64,000 nucleotides of DNA, taken from contig JADJEQ010000037.1 in the NCBI GenBank assembly GCA_016709025.1, forward strand, positions 231,501 through 295,500, written 5' to 3'. The DNA comes from Bacteroidales bacterium (GTDB lineage Bacteria; Bacteroidota; Bacteroidia; Bacteroidales; Lentimicrobiaceae). The notes beneath the pieces are model-generated. The model saw only the letters and a list, made by a program, of their open reading frames with translations. It did not search any database and was not told the origin of the DNA. This document shows, piece after piece, positions 26,374 to 34,314 of the stretch. A program made the translations under genes and the position numbers. Numbering within the stretch: position 1 is the stretch's first letter; each line of letters starts with the position of its first letter.

Positions 26374-26568
26374 TTAGGGATTTTTGAAATCAGAATCTGT
26401 TTGGGTTTTTATTTTAGTTGCCTCATCTTGAAATCCTGAGGTAGCAACAGAGTCCTTTTGGAGTTTTACCAAAATTTTTCGAAGTGCCCTGTTTCGGCTT
26501 ATCAATGATTGAGAGAATATTTCAAGCGAATTTAAATCAGGATCTTCTTCAGGTGATTGTTTGCTCAT
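26374..26568 (-). CDS. small hypothetical protein
   Basis: A 64-residue, highly polar ORF (MSKQSPEEDPDLNSLEIFSQ, then SLISRNRALRKILVKLQ) with no signal peptide or membrane segment. It has one amphipathic helix and an acidic, low-complexity C-terminus. It lies 28 bp upstream of the delta-60 protein on the same strand and could be its operon partner. Its composition looks protein-like, but I recognise no family, and it could be fortuitous. Confidence 0.45.
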   Translation of the reverse strand: MSKQSPEEDPDLNSLEIFSQSLISRNRALRKILVKLQKDSVATSGFQDEATKIKTQTDSDFKNP

Positions 26569-26731
26569 TTTTTCGAGGACGTGTTAATCAATGTCAAAAG
26601 TAGCTGACGCACGTGGAATTAAAAATATTCGAAGGGTAACAAAAGGTTAACAATTGCATAAATAGCACCATATCAGTACGCCGCAATTCGATATGTTGTG
26701 ACGATCAGGTAATACTTACCCGCTTTTTACC

Positions 26732-28384
26732 TTAAATGCTTTCAAGAAATGTTATAAGATTGGCATCCTGTGGCAATCCCAGTTTTTTGCGAAGCCTTGT
26801 GCGGGCTATTTTTATGCTGTCGACAGATTGTGTGGTTAGTGCAGAAATATCCTTAGAGGTCATGTTCATGCGCAGAAATGAGGCCAGTTTTTTTTCATTC
26901 GGGGTAAGATTCGGATACTTTTCGAGCAGGTTAACATAAAATTCCTGATGTACATCCTGAAATCTGAATTCAAATTCTTTCCACCCGGTTGAATCGACAC
27001 TTTGTTGTAAATCGTTCATAATAAACCTAAAACCAGCTTTAGAATTTTCAGGAAGCACATCTTTAACTTCCTTTAATCGTTTTACAACATCATTAACCAG
27101 TTCATTTTTTTGCATCAGGTACATTACATTTGTTGTGAGTTCCCTGTTCTTATAATCCAGGTTAAGTTGCAAATGGTCTTTTTCAAGTTTAAGATTTTTG
27201 CTTTCCAGATCCATTTGTGCAAGCTTAAGTTGTTCATTGTGGGTTTTGTTGCGTTGGTTTTTGAATAACAGGAATACCACAATACTTAACAACAGAAAAA
27301 ATGCGGATAGTAAAACAAATATCAATATCTTATTCTGCTGTGCCTTTATGTCTTTTTTGTGTTCAAGATCAGCCATTTTAAATTTCAGATCGAATTCATA
27401 TTGACGGGCCAGATCGACCGCTTCCCGGGATATTTCCACATTGAATATAGTCGAATTTAATGAGTCCAGAATTTTTTGGTTTTTTACCAGGTTTTTAAAA
27501 TCCTTTAGTTCAGTGTAAGCATTTACAAGACCTTTTATTGCAATTTTATACGAGCGTACTGAGTTTGATTTGCGGCTGGCATCCAGAGAGTTGTTAAAGT
27601 AGAAAATTGAAGTTAAATAGTCACCTTTCTCAGTATATAATTTAGCCAGGTTGTTGCCTGCACTCGCAATCCCAAAGTTGTCCTCCATTTTGCTCCTTAT
27701 TGCATATGATTGCATAAGGTATGGATAAGCTTTTTCATGCATACGTTTATCGAGAAATATTATACCAATATTAGCCAATGCTGCAGCCATAATTGTACTG
27801 TCGTTCCTTTTTTCACTGATTGCCAACACCTTTTCCATAAATACCAGTGCACTGTCGGATTTTTTTGCTTCTAGCTGCAACGATCCTACATTATACATAA
27901 GCTTCAAAATTAACGGTTCGGAAATGGTACCCGCTTGTCTTTTATTAGCTGCCTCAATCTCCCGAAATGATTTATTCATGAATTCAGTTGCCTGAGGGAC
28001 AAGGTTTAGGTAATAATAACAAACTGCTATTGAACTGTATAAATATACCTTTATGTTATCCATGGACCTTTGGGCGAATTTAACCCGGGAATCATCAATC
28101 TTTCTTAAGGCTTTAAAATAATACTCCAGCGCAAGCCTGTTATTTCCTGAAACAAGATAAATATGCCCTGTTATTTTAAGAGCTTTTACGACTAAAGTAT
28201 CATTTTCTATTTGCAATGCCCGCGCATAGGCACTGCTGGTAAGTGCTAACGCGGAGTCAGGACTTGTTGATGCAAGGCTCTCAGCAATCCTCAGATTTCG
28301 TGAGATTGTTAAAGTATCCCGATTTGACGCTATACCTTCATTGAAAAAAAATAAAACAAACACAGCTGCACAAACTATTTTCAT
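26732..28384 (-). CDS. TPR-containing membrane-anchored LuxR-type transcriptional regulator
   Basis: A 550-residue protein with a signal peptide (MKIVCAAVFVLFFFNEGIAS), about six TPR repeats (YLVSGNNRLALEYYFKALRK, AALANIGIIFLDKRMHEKAY), one membrane helix near residues 350-370 (ILIFVLLSAFFLLLSIVVFLL), a coiled-coil linker, and a C-terminal LuxR-like helix-turn-helix (LTPNEKKLASFLRMNMTSKD; LRKKLGLP). The layout puts the TPRs in the periplasm and the DNA-binding domain in the cytoplasm, a one-component design common in Bacteroidota. It lies upstream of the small ORF and T9SS gene on the same strand, so controlling them is plausible. It is divergent from the SAM-riboswitch transcript. Confidence 0.88.
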   Translation of the reverse strand: MKIVCAAVFVLFFFNEGIASNRDTLTISRNLRIAESLASTSPDSALALTSSAYARALQIENDTLVVKALKITGHIYLVSGNNRLALEYYFKALRKIDDSRVKFAQRSMDNIKVYLYSSIAVCYYYLNLVPQATEFMNKSFREIEAANKRQAGTISEPLILKLMYNVGSLQLEAKKSDSALVFMEKVLAISEKRNDSTIMAAALANIGIIFLDKRMHEKAYPYLMQSYAIRSKMEDNFGIASAGNNLAKLYTEKGDYLTSIFYFNNSLDASRKSNSVRSYKIAIKGLVNAYTELKDFKNLVKNQKILDSLNSTIFNVEISREAVDLARQYEFDLKFKMADLEHKKDIKAQQNKILIFVLLSAFFLLLSIVVFLLFKNQRNKTHNEQLKLAQMDLESKNLKLEKDHLQLNLDYKNRELTTNVMYLMQKNELVNDVVKRLKEVKDVLPENSKAGFRFIMNDLQQSVDSTGWKEFEFRFQDVHQEFYVNLLEKYPNLTPNEKKLASFLRMNMTSKDISALTTQSVDSIKIARTRLRKKLGLPQDANLITFLESI

Positions 28385-28594
28385 TTACACGCAATTAATG
28401 AAGTACTTAGTTGTATTCCTGAGAAAGATTGATTCAAACTTACAAAATAAATGCATTTGTAGCTCACCTGTTTAATGGATGAAGCCAGGATTTGGCTTCC
28501 TTTATAAATCCCGTTGCAGATCATTTCAGGTTCTAATGCCCCTGAAACTGGATTTAAAATTTTAAACATTCTCTGATTCAATTAAAAAAATATT

Positions 28595-28602
28595 TATCTT
28601 TG
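28595..28602 (+). promoter_or_regulatory. candidate promoter of the SAM-riboswitch transcript
   Basis: TATCTTTG matches the TAnnTTTG -7 box and lies 20 bp upstream of the riboswitch P1 helix, the distance expected if transcription starts about 7 bp downstream. No clear -33 TTTG is seen. Confidence 0.5.
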
Positions 28603-28622
28603 CCGCTCGTTCTTTGCATACC

Positions 28623-28723
28623 ACTTATCAAGAAAGGCGGAGGGACTGGCCCTGTGATGCCTTGGCAACCTGCAACCGTGCAAGGTGCCAATTCCTGTTC
28701 CGGGAAACCGGATGTAGATAAGT
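28623..28723 (+). ncRNA. SAM-I (S-box) riboswitch
   Basis: The core consensus is present in order: P1 arm ACTTATC (28623-28629), AAGAAAGGCGGAGGGACTGG, CCCTGTGATGCCTTGGCAAC, a P3/P4 region with CCGTGCAAGGTGCCAATTCC, and the closing P1 arm GATAAGT (28717-28723). It binds S-adenosylmethionine and should switch off the methionine gene that follows when SAM is plentiful. Confidence 0.95.
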
Positions 28724-28786
28724 CAGATACATTTGATTTTGCAAGCTTGCATCAACTGCTCTTCTGACTATGGAGGGCTTTTTTTA
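28720..28786 (+). promoter_or_regulatory. riboswitch expression platform
   Basis: AGTCAGA (28721-28727) can pair with TCTGACT (28763-28769), with an inner TTGCAAGCTTGCA helix. The left arm shares bases with the 3' strand of riboswitch P1, so the two structures exclude each other. GGAGGGC and a T-run end at 28786. I read it as the regulatory hairpin; whether it terminates transcription or blocks translation is not clear, because the T-run is about 10 bases from the stem. Confidence 0.5.
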
Positions 28787-28856
28787 TGCCCTTGCGGCAG
28801 GGATTTCATGGAAAGTGGGATTTGAAAGAAATTATTCATTCAAAACCCGAATCATC

Positions 28857-29996
28857 ATGAAAGATCAGACAAGAATCATTCACTCCATTCCTTCGGATCC
28901 CCTTACCGGGGCCATTTCCGTACCCATTTACCAGACCTCAACCTTTGTGCAGGAGGCTCCCGGCGTAAACAAGGGATTTGACTACTCGCGAACCAACAAC
29001 CCCACCCGGCAGGTGCTGGAAGAACTGATTGCCGTGCTGGAAGGTGGCAGCCATGGCTTTGCTTTTGCCAGCGGACTCGCAGCCATCGATACCGTGGTTA
29101 AATCGGTGCTTCAGGCTGGCGATGAAATCCTTGCCATCGACGATATTTACGGCGGTGCCTTTCGCCTTTTCAGCCTTATTTATTCAAAGTTCGGCATCAA
29201 TACCCGGTTTGTCGACACACAGGACCTTGAACTGCTTGAAAAATCCATTACGCCCGCCACAAAGCTGATCTGGATAGAAAGCCCGACCAATCCTACTCTC
29301 AAGATTTCCGACATCAAAGCCATCGCCGGCATTGCCCACAGGCACAATGTATTACTGGGCGTGGACAATACCTTTGCAACACCTGCTTCACAGAACCCGC
29401 TGGCTTTGGGCGCTGACATTGTTATTCATTCAGCCACCAAATACCTGGGCGGTCACAGCGACCTGATTGCCGGACTGGTGGTTGTGAATACACCGGAACT
29501 GGCCGAAAAAGTAAAGTTCGCGCAGAATGCCGGGGGTAACATCCTCGCCCCTTTCGACAGCTGGCTGGTAATCCGGGGCATCGAAACGCTCAGCCTGCGC
29601 ATAAAGCAGCATTCGGCCAATGCCCTGGCGGTGGCACAATTCCTTGAAACACATCCGAAAGTGAAAACAGTTTACTATCCTGGTTTGGCATCACACCGCA
29701 ATCATGCCGTGGCTGCCGGTCAGCAGCGGCATTCAGGGGGCATGGTCAGTTTTACCCTCAACAATGACACCCTGGAAGCAGCCACAAAACTGGTTACTTC
29801 AACGAAATACTTCAAACTGGCCGAAAGCCTGGGTGGCATTAAAAGTCTCTGCTGTCATCCGGCAACGATGACTCATAAGTCGGTTCCACAGGAAATGAGG
29901 TACAACTCAGGGATCACCGACAGCCTGATCCGGCTATCCGTTGGCCTCGAGGATGCAGAAGATCTTATTGCCGACCTGGAGCAGGCGCTGAAGTAA
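28857..29996 (+). CDS. metB: cystathionine gamma-synthase/lyase-type trans-sulfuration enzyme
   Basis: A 379-residue PLP enzyme. The start at 28857 (MKDQTRIIHSIPSDPLTGAI) is chosen because the upstream in-frame ATG at 28770 lies inside the riboswitch expression platform. Family marks: PIYQTSTFVQEAP, YSRTNNPTRQVLEEL, FASGLAAIDTV, and IHSATKYLGGHSDLIAG with the PLP-binding lysine. The SAM riboswitch upstream argues for a methionine-forming role, that is cystathionine gamma-synthase (acyl-homoserine plus cysteine), although gamma-lyase is nearly indistinguishable by sequence. The homoserine dehydrogenase gene follows. Confidence 0.88.
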   Translation: MKDQTRIIHSIPSDPLTGAISVPIYQTSTFVQEAPGVNKGFDYSRTNNPTRQVLEELIAVLEGGSHGFAFASGLAAIDTVVKSVLQAGDEILAIDDIYGGAFRLFSLIYSKFGINTRFVDTQDLELLEKSITPATKLIWIESPTNPTLKISDIKAIAGIAHRHNVLLGVDNTFATPASQNPLALGADIVIHSATKYLGGHSDLIAGLVVVNTPELAEKVKFAQNAGGNILAPFDSWLVIRGIETLSLRIKQHSANALAVAQFLETHPKVKTVYYPGLASHRNHAVAAGQQRHSGGMVSFTLNNDTLEAATKLVTSTKYFKLAESLGGIKSLCCHPATMTHKSVPQEMRYNSGITDSLIRLSVGLEDAEDLIADLEQALK

Positions 29997-30160
29997 AGTA
30001 AAAGTCTAAAGTAAAAGTAAAAAGTTGGCAATTGGCAAAAAGCAGTTGGCAATGAAAAAGTCCAAACCTACCCGCCGCTCTACCCAACGCAGGAGGACAG
30101 GCGGGGTAAAAAGTAAAAAGCCTGTCCGCCGCTTTTTAGGCGGGTAAAAAGTGAACAGTG
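29997..30160. repeat. AAAGTCTAAAGT repeat and GC-rich hairpins after metB
   Basis: The metB stop runs straight into AAGTAAAAGTCTAAAGTAAAAG. Two GC-rich hairpins follow: CCTACCCGCCGCTCTACCC... with GACAGGCGGGGT (30066-30106), and CCTGTCCGCC/GGCGGGT (30121-30146). The remainder up to the MITE-like element at 30260 is A/T-rich with no gene. Confidence 0.7.
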
Positions 30161-30259
30161 AACAGTTGAAATTCGATTAAATAAAGGACTTTTATTTTAC
30201 CATTCCGACTTTATAAACTAAAAACAACACCAGGGCTAATTTAACCCTGTTCAAACTTA

Positions 30260-30395
30260 CAATAGTCCGGTAATTTTAAGAATCACGCAAGGACGCAAAG
30301 ACGCAAAGTGTTGATTATCATTGAGTTGAAAATTGTTCATCCAATTATTCAATACCCTGAAAATCAGTTGTTTAAAAAAATTTAACGGAGTTTTG
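30260..30395. mobile_element. MITE-like element family A, copy 3
   Basis: 136 bp, the same length as copy 1, from CAATAGTCCGGTAAT (30260-30274) to TTTAACGGAGTTTTG (30381-30395; 11 of 15 complementary). The interior GAATCACGCAAGGACGCAAAG is identical to copy 1. The element ends 29 bp before the homoserine dehydrogenase start codon. Confidence 0.8.
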
Positions 30396-30424
30396 AACTT
30401 ATTCATTCAATAAAAAATAACAAG

Positions 30425-31699
30425 ATGAGCAGACAGGAAATAACCATCGGACTTTTTGGATTTGGGGTTGTTGGCAAGGGATTGTGGGATGTGCTGGAGC
30501 AGACACCCGGACTGAAAGCCAATATCAGGAAGATTTGCGTGAAAAATCACGACAAACCCCGGCCGATTTCAACAGATCATTTTACGTTTGAAAAAAACGA
30601 CCTTCTCGACGATAAATCAATCAATGTGATTGTTGAACTGATTGACGATCCGGAAGCGGCATTTGAGATCGTGACCAAAGCCATGCAAAATGGCAAGGGT
30701 GTAGTAAGCGCCAATAAAAAAATGATCGCGGATCACCTGGAAGAGTTGCTGGAAATGCAGAAGAAATACGAAGTTCCGTTCCTGTATGAAGCTTCCTGTT
30801 GCGCGAGTATACCCATTATCCGCAACCTGGAAGAATACTACGACAACGATTTACTGGTTTCGCTCGAAGGCATTGTGAATGGATCGACCAATTACATACT
30901 GACACGCACCTCCGAGGACAAGATTTCGTATGAACAGGCCCTGCAACTGGCCCGGGAAAAAGGATATGTCGAAAGCAATCCGGCCCTGGATGTAGAAGGG
31001 TTTGACGCAAAGTACAAATTGATTATCCTGCTTCTGCATGCGTTTGGAATCGTAGAGCAACCCGAAAACATCTTCAATCTGGGCATACAGCGATTGGGTG
31101 CACTGGAACTGAGACTGGCCGCCGAAAAGGGCTATAAGATTAAACTGATTGCCTTAGCCCGTAAACTTGAAAACGACAAGGTTATTGCCTTTGTGATGCC
31201 GCAGTTTGTGAACCCGGCAAGTCGGTTTTATACAGTTGATGATGTGTTCAATGGGGTTCAGACCGAAACCAGTTTTGCCGACAAGCAATTCTTCATTGGC
31301 AGGGGAGCCGGGGCTTTCCCTACAGCTTCAGCTGTTCTGAGCGATATTTCAGCCCTTTCGTATAACTACCGGTATGAATACAAGAAAATGTCGCAGGAAT
31401 CACTGTCGTTGTCAAATGACTTTTCTATAGAGGTGTTTGTTCGTTTTCAGCATAAAGATGAAGTGCCAACATCAGACTTTATCAGTATAACCGAGAAATA
31501 CCGGTCGGCCGATGGTCATTACATCGTTGGAAGGATTGGTTTTGACAAGATGATTAAATGTTCATGGGCACAAAACCCCGGAGTTTCGATTCTGCTAACA
31601 CCGGCTTTTAATGCAGAGCCTTATCTTCATAAAGAACAGGATGCTTTAAAATCAGAGGGTGTCGGAATCAGGATTCAGGATACAAAGTCGTTTGGTTAA
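30425..31699 (+). CDS. hom: homoserine dehydrogenase
   Basis: Reduces aspartate semialdehyde to homoserine, the branch point to methionine and threonine. The 424 residues include the NAD(P)-binding GLFGFGVVGKGLWDVL, the VVSANKKMIADH segment, the catalytic-domain signature LYEASCCASIPII, and LEGIVNGSTNYILTR. The C-terminal ~90 residues (EVFVRFQHKDEVPTSDF onward) are an extra regulatory-type domain. The enzyme is not fused to aspartate kinase, unlike ThrA. Together with the riboswitch-controlled metB-like gene upstream it forms a methionine group, but a MITE-like element in between suggests a separate or altered promoter. Confidence 0.93.
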   Translation: MSRQEITIGLFGFGVVGKGLWDVLEQTPGLKANIRKICVKNHDKPRPISTDHFTFEKNDLLDDKSINVIVELIDDPEAAFEIVTKAMQNGKGVVSANKKMIADHLEELLEMQKKYEVPFLYEASCCASIPIIRNLEEYYDNDLLVSLEGIVNGSTNYILTRTSEDKISYEQALQLAREKGYVESNPALDVEGFDAKYKLIILLLHAFGIVEQPENIFNLGIQRLGALELRLAAEKGYKIKLIALARKLENDKVIAFVMPQFVNPASRFYTVDDVFNGVQTETSFADKQFFIGRGAGAFPTASAVLSDISALSYNYRYEYKKMSQESLSLSNDFSIEVFVRFQHKDEVPTSDFISITEKYRSADGHYIVGRIGFDKMIKCSWAQNPGVSILLTPAFNAEPYLHKEQDALKSEGVGIRIQDTKSFG

Positions 31700-31834
31700 G
31701 GAATATATCCGGAACTCAGCCAGCTTGTTTGCCAGGCAGACAAGAGCAGGTTGAGAGCAGTGTGTCTGTCTTTGTTATTGAAAGATCAGTAAAAAAAATT
31801 GAACTGATTATCGGAATGAAAATGAAGTGTCTAT

Positions 31835-31933
31835 CCTTCGACTCCGCTCAGGATGACAGTTTAAAAGGCATAGCAAGCAATTGGAGATAAGTAACTTGTA
31901 TTCAAACTAATGTCACGCTGAGCGGAGTCGAAG
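31835..31933. repeat. inverted CTTCGACTCCGCTCAG repeat pair
   Basis: CTTCGACTCCGCTCAG (31836-31851) and its exact complement CTGAGCGGAGTCGAAG (31918-31933) are separated by 66 bp. A tighter hairpin version lies at 40291-40336 and a single arm at 60388-60403. The rest of 31700-32160 shows no gene or recognised structure. Confidence 0.7.
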
Positions 31934-32162
31934 CGCATCGCACTATCCGGTTTTCACCGATCACAGATCATCCTGAATGATTGATTTCGCAATAGAAAAA
32001 AGTTTAAGCCTACGGAAAGTAAGAAACTGTGAACAAGCCCGCCTGATAAGTGTTAATGATTCAGGCAAACCGTAATGAGTTTAGCTGTAAAGCCGGAAGT
32101 TAATCAACCAAACGCGTGAAAATATGGTTCACCTGACAGGACATATTCAATCAGCATTGTGC

Positions 32163-32222
32163 ATGCATGCGTGTTGCTGGGTGAAACCGGGCATCCGGAA
32201 GAGATTTGAGGTGAACTGTTGA
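32163..32222 (+). CDS. candidate cysteine-rich leader peptide of cysEK
   Basis: An ATG-initiated 19-codon ORF reads MHACCWVKPGIRKRFEVNC and stops at 32220-32222. It has three cysteines, two of them adjacent, and lies just before a strong terminator (32241-32273) and the cysteine-biosynthesis genes. That is the layout of a transcription attenuator in which ribosome stalling at Cys codons would prevent termination. I could not define a convincing antiterminator pairing, and short ORFs arise by chance, so this remains a hypothesis. Confidence 0.35.
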   Translation: MHACCWVKPGIRKRFEVNC

Positions 32223-32240
32223 ATAAACAAAACACTACTC

Positions 32241-32273
32241 AAAAGCCCTTCCGCACGACAGAAGGGCTTTTTT
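32241..32273 (+). terminator. strong terminator in the leader of cysE
   Basis: AAAAGCCCTTC (32241-32251) pairs with GAAGGGCTTTT (32261-32271) around a 9-base loop, followed by more T residues. It is more than 540 bp after the homoserine dehydrogenase stop but only 53 bp before the cysE start, which favours an attenuator role over simple termination of the upstream gene. Confidence 0.88.
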
Positions 32274-32325
32274 ATTTTCTGAAAAACTATTTTCAAGCAA
32301 TTACACCAGCGAAAGGAATCATTCA

Positions 32326-33141
32326 ATGTCACATCAGGTTTTTGATTACAATGCCAGATTTTTGAAGCTGTCCTTCGACAGGAAACTACTTTCTTGCTGG
32401 GCCGAAGAATTGTATGAGTGGCTTTTCTGTATTCATCCGTCCTACAACGATGAAAACACCTTTCGTGCGAAAGAGATTGAATTGAAACAAAAGCTGGTTC
32501 AATTCATAAAGCAGACCCATTTATACAATAAAAATTCAGGCACTACTGCGGAATCATTTTTCAATAAACTACCACAGGTTCATGAATTGTTAAAAAATGA
32601 TCTCGAAGCTTTATTTAATTCTGATCCTGCAGCCCGATCCATTGATGAGGTGTTGTATGCCTATCCGGGATTTTATGCAGGTTCGATGCACCGCCTGGCC
32701 CACGAATTATTCCGCTTAAATATCCCCATCATTCCGAGGCTGTTATCAGAATTTTCGCACAGCAAAACCGGCATTGACATTCATCCGGGTGCAACCATCG
32801 GGGAACGATTTCAGGTGGATCACGGCACCGGCCTGGTGATTGGCGAAACCTGCCATATCGGCAACGATGTGAAGATTTACCAGGGCGTTACCCTTGGCGC
32901 ACTGAGTGTAAGCCGCGATGGTGCCGAAACCAAACGCCACCCGACCATTGGAAACAGGGTGGTTATCTATGCAAATGCAACCATTCTCGGAGGCAATACC
33001 GTTATCGGCGATGATTCCGTGATTGGCGGGAACGTGTGGGTTACCCATTCAATTCCGCCTTATTCGATGGTGTTTCACAAAAGCGAAATCATCATCAAAG
33101 AAAATCAGACATTTCCTGAACCATTGAATTTTATTATTTAA
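32326..33141 (+). CDS. cysE: serine O-acetyltransferase
   Basis: Acetylates serine with acetyl-CoA to O-acetylserine, the first step of cysteine synthesis. The 271-residue protein has an N-terminal helical domain (AYPGFYAGSMHRLAHELF) and a left-handed beta-helix with the family signature GIDIHPGATIGERFQVDHGT, VIGETCHIGNDVKIYQGVTLGA and KRHPTIGNRVVIYANATILG. The conserved active-site His is in DHGTG. Its start is 10 bases after the stop of the next-gene-coupled partner's upstream leader region, and cysK begins 10 bases after its own stop, so the two form an operon. Confidence 0.95.
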   Translation: MSHQVFDYNARFLKLSFDRKLLSCWAEELYEWLFCIHPSYNDENTFRAKEIELKQKLVQFIKQTHLYNKNSGTTAESFFNKLPQVHELLKNDLEALFNSDPAARSIDEVLYAYPGFYAGSMHRLAHELFRLNIPIIPRLLSEFSHSKTGIDIHPGATIGERFQVDHGTGLVIGETCHIGNDVKIYQGVTLGALSVSRDGAETKRHPTIGNRVVIYANATILGGNTVIGDDSVIGGNVWVTHSIPPYSMVFHKSEIIIKENQTFPEPLNFII

Positions 33142-33151
33142 CAAGCAAACA

Positions 33152-34066
33152 ATGAAAGCAAATAACATACTGGGAACAATAGGGAACACCCCGCACGTGC
33201 GTATCAACAAGCTCTTCGGGCAGTCGCATGAAATCTGGATCAAGCTCGAACGCAACAATCCCGGCAACAGCATCAAGGACAGGATTGCGCTTTCGATGGT
33301 GGAAGATGCCGAAAAAAGAGGCATATTAACCAAAGACAGCATTATCATCGAGCCCACTTCCGGCAATACAGGGATTGGACTTGCATTGGTAGCAGCAGTT
33401 AAAGGTTATAAACTCGTGCTGGTGATGCCGGAGTCGATGAGCATTGAGCGACGAAAACTCATGGCAGTTTATGGGGCAAAATTTGAGCTGACTCCCCGCG
33501 AAAAGGGTATGAAAGGTGCGATTGAAAGAGCCATTGAGTTGGTACAAAGCACTCCGAATGCATGGATGCCTCAACAATTCAACAATCAGGCGAATATTGA
33601 AATCCACCGGAAGACAACAGCTCAGGAAATTCTGGCAGATTTCCCGGAAGGGCTGGATTACATTATTACAGGTGTTGGAACCGGAGGACATATAAGCGGC
33701 GTTGCTGAAGTTTTGAAACAAAAATTTTCGCAGCTAAAGGTGTTTGCAGTGGAGCCTGAGCTATCTCCGGTTTTGAGCGGTGGAGCACCAGGCCCGCATC
33801 CGATTCAAGGAATTGGTGCAGGTTTCATACCACAGAACTACCAGGCCAGCCTGATTGATGGCGTAATTCAGGTAGGGAAAGACGAAGCCTATGAATACGC
33901 AAAAAGAATTGCACTCGAAGAAGGCATCTTTGCCGGGATCTCAACCGGCGCTTCCCTTGCGGCTGTTGCAAAAAAATTACCAGAGATTCCGCATGGAGCT
34001 AAAATCCTCACTTTCAACTATGATACCGGGGAAAGATACTTGTCGGTGGAGGGGTTATTTGTTTGA
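33152..34066 (+). CDS. cysK: cysteine synthase (O-acetylserine sulfhydrylase)
   Basis: Converts O-acetylserine and sulfide to cysteine. The 304 residues include the PLP-lysine segment ERNNPGNSIKDRIA, the phosphate-binding PTSGNTGIGLALVAA, KYLVLVMPESMS-like KLVLVMPESMSIERR, and GVGTGGHISGVAEVLK, all close to the consensus of CysK/CysM enzymes. CysK usually binds the CysE C-terminus; cysE here ends in NFII, compatible with that interaction. It lies 10 bp downstream of cysE in the same operon. CysK versus CysM cannot be settled by eye. Confidence 0.95.
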   Translation: MKANNILGTIGNTPHVRINKLFGQSHEIWIKLERNNPGNSIKDRIALSMVEDAEKRGILTKDSIIIEPTSGNTGIGLALVAAVKGYKLVLVMPESMSIERRKLMAVYGAKFELTPREKGMKGAIERAIELVQSTPNAWMPQQFNNQANIEIHRKTTAQEILADFPEGLDYIITGVGTGGHISGVAEVLKQKFSQLKVFAVEPELSPVLSGGAPGPHPIQGIGAGFIPQNYQASLIDGVIQVGKDEAYEYAKRIALEEGIFAGISTGASLAAVAKKLPEIPHGAKILTFNYDTGERYLSVEGLFV

Positions 34067-34314
34067 CAGAATTTGTACCAAAAATCAAAAGAGGTCCTTA
34101 TGTTCCCGGCTGACATTAAAGTGCCGGGGTATCGCCATTTTACACCTTCTCCGACAATTTCTGATCGTTAACGGTTTTGGTGATTTTTATTCGTTTCGGG
34201 CAAGAAACTGCTGACCCGGTTTACTTTTAGAGGAAATTAGTAATTTTAGAGTTTACTTTGCACTGGTAAACCTGATTACCTGATTTGCTTCACGATTCCA
34301 AAGAATCCCGACCG

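Noticed and set aside
28381..28581. 66-codon ORF on the minus strand upstream of the TPR-LuxR gene
   Set aside because: It overlaps the divergent promoter region, has unconvincing composition and no recognisable family.
28770..28856. Longer metB start at 28770
   Set aside because: It lies in the riboswitch expression platform and adds 29 residues not seen in the enzyme family.
30241..32160. A second SAM or other riboswitch before hom or cysE
   Set aside because: No S-box core or other known aptamer wording could be found; only repeats, the candidate leader peptide and a terminator.
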